Part shown: positions 25,493-33,458 of the stretch, in pieces
Layout of the letters: every line of letters starts with the position of its first letter
How positions within the stretch are numbered: the first letter of the stretch is position 1
NCBI GenBank assembly: GCA_934294885.1
Contig: CAKRAK010000020.1
Span: 1-56,203 of the forward strand
DNA: 56,203 nucleotides
Source of the DNA: an uncultured Lachnospiraceae bacterium
GTDB lineage: Bacteria; Bacillota; Clostridia; Lachnospirales; Lachnospiraceae
Reading direction: 5' to 3'
The notes under the pieces: model-generated
The model's input: the letters and a program-made list of their open reading frames with translations, nothing else
Databases searched by the model: none
Told to the model about the DNA's origin: nothing
Program-made: the position numbers and the translations under genes

Positions 25493-25538
25493 GAAAGTGT
25501 AGTATCTAGGGGATGATGATTTACCCATTTCTAGTGTG

Positions 25539-25576
25539 TGTTACTTAGACATTTTCTCGTGTATGTTACTTAGACA
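25539..25576 (+). repeat. Two direct repeats TGTTACTTAGACA
   Basis: Identical 13-bp copies at 25539-25551 and 25564-25576, 25 bp apart and each preceded by GTGT. They lie in the 5' leader of the + strand unit. Multiple end repeats are also seen in IS21-type elements, so these may be a relic. Confidence 0.75.
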
Positions 25577-25639
25577 GTGCCCAAATCGTCGAAGTACCGT
25601 TATTCGAGTAACTGTTGTCACATGCGAAAGGAGGGTACC

Positions 25640-25723
25640 ATGAATTATAACGAAACTCCCCAAGCCGATGAGTTTTTGAAGTTGCTAATACTACTGTTGC
25701 TTCTCCTCATCTTGGCGAAATGA
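25640..25723 (+). CDS. 27-residue hydrophobic peptide, candidate type I toxin
   Basis: ATG at 25640 is preceded by AAAGGAGGG 5 bp upstream, a very strong site. The peptide has a polar start (MNYNETPQADEF) and then a continuous stretch of Leu/Ile (about residues 13-26) ending in Lys, enough to span a membrane. It is the only + strand gene in the early and structural part of the prophage, with its own promoter, operator, 5'-3' pairing arms and terminator. This is the layout of type I toxin genes. No antisense RNA promoter is clear; an ATTATA on the opposite strand (25644-25649) is a weak candidate. Confidence 0.6.
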   Translation: MNYNETPQADEFLKLLILLLLLLILAK

Positions 25724-25772
25724 GTCTGTAATTCCATCATCCCCTATTTTCGATTATTTTTGAATTTTTCGC

Positions 25773-25814
25773 AAAAAAATACCAACCATCAATATTGACG
25801 GTTGGTATTTTTTT
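25773..25814. terminator. Bidirectional terminator of the peptide unit and the zinc-ribbon gene
   Basis: The stem ATACCAACC / GGTTGGTAT with further pairing (one mismatch) is flanked by A7 and T7 runs. It serves the + strand peptide RNA and the converging minus gene at 25813. Confidence 0.88.
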
Positions 25815-26010
25815 AAATATCTTCATTTTCGCAATACTTAGAACTTAGTTCCATGTAACCACAATCAGGACATTCATATATGCTATGTGGATTATGCGGA
25901 TTCTGTCTATCAGCATATCCATTTCCCGGATTATACTCCTTCCCATATATTTTCAAATCCCCATTAAACTTATAGTGCCTCATTTCAACATTACATCGCA
26001 AACATTTCAT
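25813..26010 (-). CDS. Zinc-ribbon protein in its own transcription unit (moron-like)
   Basis: A 65-residue protein with C-x2-C near the N-terminus (CLRC) and C-x2-C (CPDCGYMEL) in the second half, a rubredoxin-like ribbon as found in many small Firmicute proteins. The ATG at 26010 has GGAGG 8 bp upstream. It has a consensus-like promoter (26043-26071) and a strong terminator, so it can be expressed from the lysogen. The function is unknown. Confidence 0.72.
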   Translation of the reverse strand: MKCLRCNVEMRHYKFNGDLKIYGKEYNPGNGYADRQNPHNPHSIYECPDCGYMELSSKYCENEDI

Positions 26011-26042
26011 CTGTGATTCCTCCAATCTTTTATGATAGAGAA

Positions 26043-26071
26043 ATTGTATAACTCCAACCGTCTATATTCAA
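26043..26071 (-). promoter_or_regulatory. Promoter of the zinc-ribbon moron
   Basis: TTGAAT (26066-26071), 17 bp, TACAAT (26043-26048) on the minus strand, about 30 bp before the ATG. Another GC-rich hairpin without a T-run (TGCCCTC/GAGGGCA) is at 26148-26165. Confidence 0.6.
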
Positions 26072-26208
26072 TTACCAAAGTTCGCATTATTCTGCTTTAT
26101 TCGACATAATTTGACATCATGTTTATTAATGTGCATTTTCCCCTTTCTGCCCTCCGGAGAGGGCAATCCATCATTTATAGCTACTGTGATGATTTACACA
26201 GATTGTGC

Positions 26209-26814
26209 CTATTTCGGTAAATCCATATTTGCAAATTCCAACATGGCTTTTGCCAGCTGTGACGTCTTCGGATCCATCCCATGCTCTGCTTTAGGAACAA
26301 TTGTATATGCTTCCAAAATGCAGGTGTCAGATGAGAAAAATACTCTGTTATATTCACTTTCATTCCTTTTACACGGTCCATTAATGGAACAATCCTCTCC
26401 CGGTTCTGTATTGCCGTCCAGCAGTTGCGAAAACACTTCATCTAAAAATATAGTGTCAGTTTTTTTATTTTGATACGGTCTTACATATCTTAGCGTTGAC
26501 TCCAACAGTACTTTTGTTTTTTCATATGGATTTGACCAGTCCATTTCGTTTGCAATCTCCTCTAAATCTTCTCCCGGTACTTCCATCTGATTTCCGTCTT
26601 TGGTACACCTGAAGCTCTCTCCCATCATTGGCAGCTGCCCGATCAGCTCTACCAATGATGCCTTTGCTTTTTTCGGAAAATAATTCTCGTATACTTGCAA
26701 TCTCCAATATGAGCCTCCCAATATTATTGTTCCATTATTATTCGCCACGAGAAGTCCCGCTCCGTTATATGCTGTTTTCATTAATCTCTTTAACACTGTT
26801 ATATTAAATATCAT
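26209..26814 (-). CDS. Phage protein of unknown function
   Basis: A 201-residue soluble protein with AAAGGAGG before the ATG. I do not recognise a family. Residues about 20-40 (LLVANNNGTIILGGSYWRL) are beta-like. It is the last gene of the early operon segment that holds the LemA pair, 12 bp after the membrane protein gene. No catalytic pattern is evident. Confidence 0.65.
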   Translation of the reverse strand: MIFNITVLKRLMKTAYNGAGLLVANNNGTIILGGSYWRLQVYENYFPKKAKASLVELIGQLPMMGESFRCTKDGNQMEVPGEDLEEIANEMDWSNPYEKTKVLLESTLRYVRPYQNKKTDTIFLDEVFSQLLDGNTEPGEDCSINGPCKRNESEYNRVFFSSDTCILEAYTIVPKAEHGMDPKTSQLAKAMLEFANMDLPK

Positions 26815-26826
26815 ATTGTTCCTCCT

Positions 26827-27585
26827 TTACTCTAACCATTTATTGTCCAGATAATAAAATCCATACATAGCTCCACCAATCAAAATAATCCATAATATCC
26901 AAAAAATACTAATTGGGAAATCGGATTCGGATTCTAAATGTTCTATCGTTTTATCAATTGTATAATTATTATAGAATTTTGTATTATCTGGGATTGTTTT
27001 ATTTCTTAAATCAGCAAAAATTGTACCTTTATACTCAGTTCCAACACCATAATATTTATATCTTATCCACCCTGATTCATTAATTGTGCCTATATATTCA
27101 GTACCAGGCAGTCTAATTTTATTACTCGGAAAATCCACTCCACAAAATGAAATCTCTTTACATTTGATATCTTCACTACCAACTATATCCCATTCCCAAT
27201 AGGTTTCTGTCGTTGTATAAGAGTTTCCTTCACTATCTGTATGTGTTACGGTTCTTGTATGCATTGTATACTCTTCTTTGACTTTTTTTACATACATATA
27301 TTCTCCACTGATTTCAGGATATGTAACTGTATCTACTGCTTTCAAATCGCCATATACAAACGCATTACCAACATTTGTATCCATTCCATATTGGAACATT
27401 TCTTGACTTTTTATCTTAACAGCCTTGTTGTAAACTTCATTTTTATCCATTTGGTGTTCTGAAATTTTAGAAGAAATCAGAATACCAAATAAAATCATAA
27501 TTGCAATGATGGAAATACTAGCCAATATTTCACGCTTTGTTATTTCAAATGTACCGAAATCAAAACCTTTTTTACTATATCTCAT
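26827..27585 (-). CDS. Two-span membrane protein paired with LemA
   Basis: A 252-residue protein with one membrane helix near the N-terminus (about 20-42) and one near the C-terminus (about 222-244), leaving about 180 residues of beta-rich domain on one side of the membrane. This is the layout of TMEM43-like proteins, which occur near lemA in bacteria, but the similarity is only topological here. Its AGGAC ribosome site is formed by the last codons of lemA. The pair probably works together at the membrane. Confidence 0.65.
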   Translation of the reverse strand: MRYSKKGFDFGTFEITKREILASISIIAIMILFGILISSKISEHQMDKNEVYNKAVKIKSQEMFQYGMDTNVGNAFVYGDLKAVDTVTYPEISGEYMYVKKVKEEYTMHTRTVTHTDSEGNSYTTTETYWEWDIVGSEDIKCKEISFCGVDFPSNKIRLPGTEYIGTINESGWIRYKYYGVGTEYKGTIFADLRNKTIPDNTKFYNNYTIDKTIEHLESESDFPISIFWILWIILIGGAMYGFYYLDNKWLE

Positions 27586-27588
27586 AAG

Positions 27589-28167
27589 CTAGTCCTCTTT
27601 GAACAAATTCTGTGGTGCATCAACGGGTGCGTTATAATCCAGATATTCATATTCCTGTACTTCATATCCAAGCAATTCAAGGAACTGTCTTGTAGGGAAC
27701 TTCCTTACATATCTCTTATATTCTTTAATCTGCTTATTGTAATTGCTACGACACTCTGCAATCAGATTTTCAGTCATAGACAACTCATTCATAAGTTCTT
27801 TATAGTTCTCATTTGATTTTAATTCCGGATATGCTTCTTCTACAGCTTGTATTGATACAGTAACATTTTCAATATCTCCACTCTTTCCTCTGTTCTCTGT
27901 TATCGCCTTTAATGTTTCTGCCTCATGCTGATCATATTGCTTTACACAATCAGCAAGGTTATACACAAGGTCAACTCTTCGCTTTTCCTGTACCTTAATA
28001 TCTGATGATGCTATGTTTACCTGCTCTTCAAGCGCAATAGCCTTATTCTGTGAACTCTGTATACCAAATACACACATCAAAATAACTGCCAATAATCCCG
28101 CTGCCACAATTAAAACTAATTTCCACTCTTCCTTTAATAATTTCATTGTTTTTTCCATATTTCTCAT
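27589..28167 (-). CDS. lemA: LemA family protein
   Basis: A 192-residue LemA protein: an N-terminal membrane helix (about 14-36), then a long helical bundle with the family motifs VDLVYNLADCVKQYDQHE, YPELKSNENYKELMNELS and TENLIAECRSNYNKQIKEYKRYVRKFP (listed in part). LemA proteins are exposed outside the membrane and have unclear roles. It overlaps the HNH gene upstream by 4 bp. Phage copies are not rare but have no established function; an effect on the lysogen envelope is likely. Confidence 0.88.
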   Translation of the reverse strand: MRNMEKTMKLLKEEWKLVLIVAAGLLAVILMCVFGIQSSQNKAIALEEQVNIASSDIKVQEKRRVDLVYNLADCVKQYDQHEAETLKAITENRGKSGDIENVTVSIQAVEEAYPELKSNENYKELMNELSMTENLIAECRSNYNKQIKEYKRYVRKFPTRQFLELLGYEVQEYEYLDYNAPVDAPQNLFKED

Positions 28168-28496
28168 CCTTTCGTATAATACAAATCATTCTCATTCCAT
28201 TCCGGATACTGGCTACGAAGGTAATCTCTCATATCGTCCAGCATCCATTGTCTATATCCCTTGTTTCCGTTATCCATCAGATCATGGTGGTATCTGCATC
28301 CTAATACTCCATTCTCCGGAATTCCTAAGCCTCCGGAACTACGTGGAATATAATGCATGAGATCCATAATCCAATCACATTGACTCTTTCCATACTTTCC
28401 CAATCTGCAGAACAGACACTTTCCCTTGTCCCGCTGCACTATGGTCTTTTTTATTTCTACTGTGAAATCACATGCTCTTGACCTCTTACTTTTCAT
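28164..28496 (-). CDS. HNH-like nuclease domain protein
   Basis: A 110-residue protein with CLFC at about residues 28-31, MHYIPRSSGGLG, and GCRYHHDLMDNG, giving the His-x-His and zinc-like ligands of a phage HNH protein. Its ATG overlaps the stop of the DUF3850 gene as ATGA. In phages this family is found among replication genes and may be a nicking enzyme or an inactive DNA-binding protein. Confidence 0.78.
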   Translation of the reverse strand: MKSKRSRACDFTVEIKKTIVQRDKGKCLFCRLGKYGKSQCDWIMDLMHYIPRSSGGLGIPENGVLGCRYHHDLMDNGNKGYRQWMLDDMRDYLRSQYPEWNENDLYYTKG

Positions 28497-29923
28497 TTCA
28501 GCACCTCATATCCCATAGCTATATATCCAGGTGCTAATCCTTCAAAATCATCTAAGATATATGTAATTCTTATTTTTGTGCTATAATCTGTCAGAATTGT
28601 CTCTATTCCGCTTACCAATCTCACAATTCTTAATGTATAAATCTGACCAACTCTATAGTCCTTGTCATTTTTACGGATTGTGAATTGCTTCTTCCCGCTC
28701 CTTATATCATCAATATATTTCTCTTGAACCTTTAAATACTTAACTTCATTTTGTGCGATATCGCCCACCGGCTTTTCTACTGCAGTTTCTTCAACTTCTC
28801 CACTAAGGACTTCTCTCTCCGGTACTTCATCGGAAGTTTCTGCTGTAGGTGTTCCTTCTTCTGACCGTGATAGTGTATCCGTTGGATTAATATTGTCTTG
28901 CTGATCCGGTTTCTTAACAGCTTCCACTTCATTAGCAGTCTCTTTATCTTCATTCGAATCCTCCAAAGCCGCATTTTCCTTTAACGTTGCAGGCTTTTTA
29001 CTAACAATTTCTTTGTTTTCTTCCTTTTGAGTAACAACATCTTTGTTTTTCGGTTCTTCTTTTTTCTCGGAAACCGCATTTTTTTTTAACTCGGCAGCTT
29101 CCAGTTGACCATATTCTTTTTTCCAATAATCAGCCATGCAGCCGATGGAACCATACAGTTTCCTTACCAATTCCGCAAATGCTTGGTATGTGTATGTGAT
29201 TATTTCTTGCGTAACGATATTTTTAATCTTTACTCCATCATCATATTTGTAGAAAAATATGAAATACGGCATCACCTTATCCATCCTGCTTCCTGACGGA
29301 TTAAATGATTCAACCCAATATTCCAATTCATAAGATTCAAAATCTCTTTGAAGAGAACACAGATTATTCAGTAGTACCCTCATTTCTTTCGGCCGGAATA
29401 ATCGCTTTATGGCATCTTCTACCGTCAGCTCCGGCAGTGCCGGCTTCTTATCCTCTTCCGGCACTGCATCCGGCATTATGTCCAGGATACTTGTCTGACC
29501 CGGTACCTGTTCCTCTTCTTTCTCCTGTTCTGCCTCTGCCTGTTTCAGTTCCCGGATATCCTCAACCTTTGTCTCTTTGGTTATTAATTCATAATCCGCC
29601 TCCGGAAGCGTCAGCATTTCAGTTAGTGTGGATTTAGAAAATCCCTCGTATTGTGGCAACAGCTCTGTACTGTTGCCATCAACCGAGTATTTATCATTAA
29701 TATTCATGAAAGACCATGCCTGTTTACGCTTCAATCCAAATTCGGACTCTGCAGCTTCCCAAATATCCTTGTAACCGTCCTTCAAGTACAGCTGCTCGCT
29801 CTTAATTTTCTTCAAATAAAACCCAATTTCTACGAAGGACACAACCGCCTTGGTCATGCTCTGTCTGACTGCCTGCTTGATGTCCTCATAGTCTGTAATT
29901 TCCATCTGCTTTAATTCCAACAT
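28493..29923 (-). CDS. Multidomain early protein with DUF3850/ASCH-like C-terminus
   Basis: A 476-residue protein. The N-terminal 115 residues are helical and resemble phage DUF3102-type proteins (VSFVEIGFYLKKIKS, GLKRKQAWSFMNI). A middle beta-region (about 170-275) is followed by an acidic linker (about 280-395) of Glu, Lys, Pro and Thr. The last 80 residues (LKVQEKYIDDIRSGKKQFTIRKNDKDY) form a DUF3850, an ASCH/PUA-like fold linked to RNA or nucleotide binding. The copy 3 palindrome encodes VGDIAQN in the linker. Function unknown. Confidence 0.75.
   Translation of the reverse strand: MLELKQMEITDYEDIKQAVRQSMTKAVVSFVEIGFYLKKIKSEQLYLKDGYKDIWEAAESEFGLKRKQAWSFMNINDKYSVDGNSTELLPQYEGFSKSTLTEMLTLPEADYELITKETKVEDIRELKQAEAEQEKEEEQVPGQTSILDIMPDAVPEEDKKPALPELTVEDAIKRLFRPKEMRVLLNNLCSLQRDFESYELEYWVESFNPSGSRMDKVMPYFIFFYKYDDGVKIKNIVTQEIITYTYQAFAELVRKLYGSIGCMADYWKKEYGQLEAAELKKNAVSEKKEEPKNKDVVTQKEENKEIVSKKPATLKENAALEDSNEDKETANEVEAVKKPDQQDNINPTDTLSRSEEGTPTAETSDEVPEREVLSGEVEETAVEKPVGDIAQNEVKYLKVQEKYIDDIRSGKKQFTIRKNDKDYRVGQIYTLRIVRLVSGIETILTDYSTKIRITYILDDFEGLAPGYIAMGYEVLK
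28752..28767. repeat. Palindrome TGTGCGATATCGCCCA (copy 3)
   Basis: The same core with one mismatch in the outer arms. It lies in the disordered linker of the DUF3850 protein. Confidence 0.88.
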
Positions 29924-29932
29924 ATGTTCCTC

Positions 29933-31900
29933 CTATCCCGCTACCGCTACTTTATTCTTAATCTTTTGTTTTTTTAATTTTGAAGCCTTAAATGCATCCA
30001 AAAATGGTTTTACGTCATCCCAATCCGGCTTTTTATCTTTATAGCCGTATGCCTGTCTTATTTCCCCATTTTTGATTTCTAGGGTGTAATACGGCTGTTT
30101 CTTATTGTTCTTTTTTCGCAGAAACAATATTAATGTTTCGTGCCTATTCATGGATTCTATGTACCCCATCCTTCCAACGCAGTGGTTTAGTACCAGGCCT
30201 TCCATGAATATCTCTCCAGCGTCTTTTGGGGCACGAATTATATAATCGCTGTCTTCAAAACGGTACTGTCTGTTATAGCCGGCGGCATCCTTCTTAATGT
30301 TTGGATTTTCCTTATTTTTCTTTTTCATTTCTATTTCATTTTTGTTTTGATTTCTTAACAGGATTTCCCTGTTGTGAGCTTCCGTTACATCAGCCGGATA
30401 TATCTCATGCGGATCCGTCATTGGTCGTTCATTATCTTCACAGGCTTTAAGATAGTCAATGTAACGGATCATCATTGCTCTGAATTGTCTTTCAGCAGAG
30501 GCACACTTCGTTACCGCCTCCGGCTCCACTCCTGATTGCTTAATGATGTAGTTGTATGCCTTTTCAAACGTTCCGTGAGCTAAAATTGACACATACTGGT
30601 CCTGATCCAAGTTAACAGCAGTCATCGTTTTAACCTGCTCCTCTGACATTTTTAATCCAAATTTCTGCTCCATCTGGTATACTGTTAACAACGCTATTCC
30701 ACCATTCTGTTTTTTTAAATCCTCAAATCTCTTTTTCGAAATTCCGAAAATTTGTTTAATATTTTTCCCTGCCGGATTAATTCTTTTCTCCCACTGAAAG
30801 GATTCAATCAAATGTCTTGCCAAATTCGTCATCCCCAATTTGACCAGCATTTCTAATTGCGGAAATTTATCATATGCTCGTAGATACTCCACCACGTCCA
30901 TATAATCATTTCCAGCATACACTTTCTCTAACATGCTATATTTGTAACGAGTCAAAGCTAAGTCCCCCATGTTGACCCTATACGTTTTGCCGGCATGAAT
31001 TACGATGTTTGCATTTCCTGACAGATTACAGTCGTCCCAAAATTCAGTTCCTGCATAAGGATTATATTTATAAAAATCTGTCTGCAGTTTTCCATTCAAC
31101 AGCCATCTTCTGGCCACCTCGTAGATTTCCGTTTTTTCTGTCGCATTTTCACAATCTCCATCAAAATAACGAACCGGTTCAAAATAACGGACAACCACAT
31201 CCTCTCCAACTACCTGCATAATGTTTCGATAGTCTCTTTTTTCAAAAACACCTTTTGTTTTTCCTGCCGCCTTCGCTTGTACGCAAGCTCCGCATAACGG
31301 ACATATGTTAAACTGATTATGATTCGGAATTGCATCAAACTTCAGCCTTGCTGAATCTTCCAGTGTAATTACTTTTGTAAGTGCTGTCCCGCTGTTCCCA
31401 CAGGCTGTACAGGCGAAATCAACATAGCGACCTTTTCGCTTGTAATAAAGCCAGTGCTCCACCCCTACATTCATGATCAACCAATCCTTCATCCCCGCAG
31501 TCAGTTCCGGAACGGATGCACACCTTGCTTCCAGCGCCTCTTTCCTTCTCTTGTACTTTTTTTCTAATCGCCGGAAGCGGATTTTGTGTTGGTGTGCTAT
31601 TATTGTGTGGTTACTGGTTATTTTTTTAACATAAGATTCATTTTTTATTGCAATCTTATGAAGCGGTATTCCAGGACATATACTGGTCCAATCCTTACTG
31701 TCCCACGAACCATATGCTGGATAATAGTTCATCCATTCCTTTTTTGTGAGACATATCCTGACCTCTACGGAATCCGTCTCTGTATCTATGTAGTCTACGG
31801 TACACAACCCATCTGCCGGCATTCTCGCAATCGCTATGTATCTCTCCTTCGTTTTTTTGTATTTGGGAGGCTGCATACACTCTACTAATTTTTTCTTCAT
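29933..31900 (-). CDS. PcfJ-like protein
   Basis: A 655-residue protein. The C-terminal region carries the PcfJ signature LNHCVGRMGYIESM, then LFLRKKNN.KQPYYTLEIKNGEIRQAYG. Two cysteine clusters (FACTACGNSG and NICPLCGACVQ, about residues 160-215) suggest a zinc knuckle. PcfJ was named from the conjugative plasmid pCF10 and is common in phages and conjugative elements of Firmicutes; its activity is unknown. It directly follows the PcfK/AcrIIA9-like gene, the usual partner, sharing one base. Confidence 0.85.
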   Translation of the reverse strand: MKKKLVECMQPPKYKKTKERYIAIARMPADGLCTVDYIDTETDSVEVRICLTKKEWMNYYPAYGSWDSKDWTSICPGIPLHKIAIKNESYVKKITSNHTIIAHQHKIRFRRLEKKYKRRKEALEARCASVPELTAGMKDWLIMNVGVEHWLYYKRKGRYVDFACTACGNSGTALTKVITLEDSARLKFDAIPNHNQFNICPLCGACVQAKAAGKTKGVFEKRDYRNIMQVVGEDVVVRYFEPVRYFDGDCENATEKTEIYEVARRWLLNGKLQTDFYKYNPYAGTEFWDDCNLSGNANIVIHAGKTYRVNMGDLALTRYKYSMLEKVYAGNDYMDVVEYLRAYDKFPQLEMLVKLGMTNLARHLIESFQWEKRINPAGKNIKQIFGISKKRFEDLKKQNGGIALLTVYQMEQKFGLKMSEEQVKTMTAVNLDQDQYVSILAHGTFEKAYNYIIKQSGVEPEAVTKCASAERQFRAMMIRYIDYLKACEDNERPMTDPHEIYPADVTEAHNREILLRNQNKNEIEMKKKNKENPNIKKDAAGYNRQYRFEDSDYIIRAPKDAGEIFMEGLVLNHCVGRMGYIESMNRHETLILFLRKKNNKKQPYYTLEIKNGEIRQAYGYKDKKPDWDDVKPFLDAFKASKLKKQKIKNKVAVAG

Positions 31901-32394
31901 TACTTTTTCTCCTCCTTCAGGTAATAGGCTCTTGCCAGTTGGAACACCTCAAATGGTGGAATGTATGCACAATTGCCTTTTTTCCTTCTGGAGGCTTCGT
32001 CCCATACTTCTTTGCATATCGCTTCTAAAGTCTTTCCCTTTTTTCTAATCGCTCTTGCAAGCGTCGCATCCTCTGCCGCTTTTTGCTTCATGTAGTCTGC
32101 AATCCCGCTTCCTACTTCCTTATTTCTGCCGCTTAAGGCAGCAACCTCTACTTCCAACTTTCCAATCGCTGCTATATCCGGTGATGGAATTAATGCCGGC
32201 AGATATCCGGCCAGAAACATGTCCACCATATCTGCATCAATTCCGTTTTCTTTGGCTAATTCCTTTAACTTCTCCGGTTCTCCCTTCAGTTCTAATGCCT
32301 TGCTGTTGAGCTCCTCCATAGAACCAAATTCTCCGTATTTTGGATACAAGCCGGTCTTTGTTTCTTTCTTGGTTTCTTTTTTTGTTTCTTTCAT
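31900..32394 (-). CDS. PcfK/AcrIIA9-like protein
   Basis: A 164-residue protein. The N-terminal repeats of KETK precede a region of the form LKELAKENGIDADMVDMFLAGYL...AAIGKLEVE, and the C-terminal 65 residues (IADYMKQKAAEDATLARAI, GKTLEAICKEVWDEA, FEVFQLARAYY) match the PcfK superfamily. AcrIIA9, an inhibitor of type II-A Cas9, belongs to this superfamily, and phage members are often annotated that way. Whether this one inhibits Cas9 cannot be told from sequence. GGAGG precedes the ATG and pcfJ follows directly. Confidence 0.68.
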   Translation of the reverse strand: MKETKKETKKETKTGLYPKYGEFGSMEELNSKALELKGEPEKLKELAKENGIDADMVDMFLAGYLPALIPSPDIAAIGKLEVEVAALSGRNKEVGSGIADYMKQKAAEDATLARAIRKKGKTLEAICKEVWDEASRRKKGNCAYIPPFEVFQLARAYYLKEEKK

Positions 32395-32396
32395 GC

Positions 32397-32597
32397 TTAT
32401 TCCTCCGTTTTTCCTTGAATTTCCATAACGTGAACGACCTTTCCCCGGTTGGCTCCCACATTCCGGTTCAGGTAATTATGTGCGTCAATCCATCCGGAGA
32501 ACATTGCTACTGTTCTCCATCTTCCCTTATTCTCGTCTACCATGACTGCAAATCCCTCTCGCATTAAAGGATTATGCGATTCTTTGTACTTTTCCAT
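32397..32597 (-). CDS. Small protein of unknown function
   Basis: A 66-residue soluble protein between rep and the PcfK-like gene, separated from each by 2 bp. Pattern: MREGFAVMVDENKGRWRTVAMFSGWIDAHNYL. It is not recognised. GAGGGAA lies upstream of the ATG. Confidence 0.62.
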   Translation of the reverse strand: MEKYKESHNPLMREGFAVMVDENKGRWRTVAMFSGWIDAHNYLNRNVGANRGKVVHVMEIQGKTEE

Positions 32598-32599
32598 GC

Positions 32600-33340
32600 T
32601 TATTCCCTCTTTCTTATCTTTTTTAACAAATAAAAGTACCGATATCGGTAACCTGTATAATCACTAATTCCCGATACCATCTGTATATTGGTATCTAACA
32701 TATAGCCTGTTGGTACCCTTGGCGCTTTTATGATTTCTTTTTCGTTTATAATTTTCCTCCGCTTTTTTGGAATAATTAAATTCCGGCTTTTTTTGTACGC
32801 CTGCTTATGTTTTAATGAAACACCAAGTTTCTTTTCGTTTTCCGCCTTATGCTTCACCAGATATTCTGCAAGCTGCATATAACGCCCATCTTCTATGTAC
32901 AGCGATTCTATTTTGATATGTCCTTGCCATATCTTTCTGAATTCCTTACTGTAGTTATACTGATCCATATTGTTCAGTATCATATGTATGTGTGGTGCAT
33001 TTACTCCGACCACTGCTATCCACTTCAATGGATGTCCTCTTTTTCGGTATCGATACTTTATCAATCTCAACAATTTGTTTAAATCCGCTTCCAGCTCTGC
33101 TATTGATTTATTGGTTCCTTTTTTGTATGTCCAAGTGATATACAAATCTCCCGGTTCAAAGTTTGCATCAATAATTCTTCTTAACTGTTTCGCCGCTCTC
33201 TTTGTATTAATTTTCTTTACCGCCTCTACGGTTAATCCCTGACCATCACTCCGGCTATTATGGTTACCCAACATGGAGGTATGGACCTGCTCTACCTCAA
33301 TCACTCCCGGTCGGATATAATATCTATTTTCTACGTGCAT
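32600..33340 (-). CDS. HUH endonuclease Rep (rolling-circle replication initiator-like)
   Basis: A 246-residue Rep of the phage gpII/X and REP_ORF2/G2P type. The metal motif H117-I-H119 (VNAPHIHMILNN) is the HUH motif. Candidate catalytic tyrosines Y154 and Y160 (with K163) follow in GRYMQLAEYLVKH. The C-terminus is basic. It would nick one strand and covalently hold the 5' end. Its leader holds a hairpin and a counter-transcribed RNA. No helicase, helicase loader or SSB gene is present in the prophage, so it would need host PcrA and PolIII. Confidence 0.85.
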   Translation of the reverse strand: MHVENRYYIRPGVIEVEQVHTSMLGNHNSRSDGQGLTVEAVKKINTKRAAKQLRRIIDANFEPGDLYITWTYKKGTNKSIAELEADLNKLLRLIKYRYRKRGHPLKWIAVVGVNAPHIHMILNNMDQYNYSKEFRKIWQGHIKIESLYIEDGRYMQLAEYLVKHKAENEKKLGVSLKHKQAYKKSRNLIIPKKRRKIINEKEIIKAPRVPTGYMLDTNIQMVSGISDYTGYRYRYFYLLKKIRKRE

Positions 33341-33387
33341 TTTTATCCTCTTTTATTCGTGAAGTTAATAACTTAATCGAGTCATAA

Positions 33388-33429
33388 AGGCAAGTCAAAA
33401 TCTACGTTTTTTCGCCATTTTGCTTGCCT
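33388..33429. repeat. Hairpin upstream of rep, candidate replication origin
   Basis: AGGCAAG-T-CAAAAT pairs with ATTTTG-CTTGCCT (13 bp and one bulge) around a 15-nt loop. HUH Rep proteins nick at hairpins near their own genes. The right arm also holds the -35 of the ctRNA promoter. An attenuator of rep mRNA is an alternative. Confidence 0.5.
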
Positions 33430-33452
33430 GTTTCCTGCACATATGCTATAAT
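33424..33452 (+). promoter_or_regulatory. Promoter of the counter-transcribed RNA
   Basis: TTGCCT (33424-33429), 17 bp, perfect TATAAT (33447-33452) on the + strand, opposed to the early operon. Confidence 0.65.
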
Positions 33453-33458
33453 AAATAT

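Larger units (their letters stand above)
25507..25746. repeat. Perfect 12-bp inverted repeat flanking the small + strand gene
   Basis: TAGGGGATGATG (25507-25518) and CATCATCCCCTA (25735-25746) flank the segment. The left arm lies just after the predicted transcription start and the right arm just after the ORF, so the RNA ends can pair. A mobile-element end pair is the alternative. Confidence 0.7.

Noticed and set aside
24908..25528. Long form of the RNase H-like protein starting at 25528
   Set aside because: The added 58 residues have no family similarity and the internal ATG at 25354 has a ribosome site and a coupled leader ORF.
26148..26165. GC-rich hairpin TGCCCTC/GAGGGCA as a terminator
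   Set aside because: Neither strand has a T-run after the stem.
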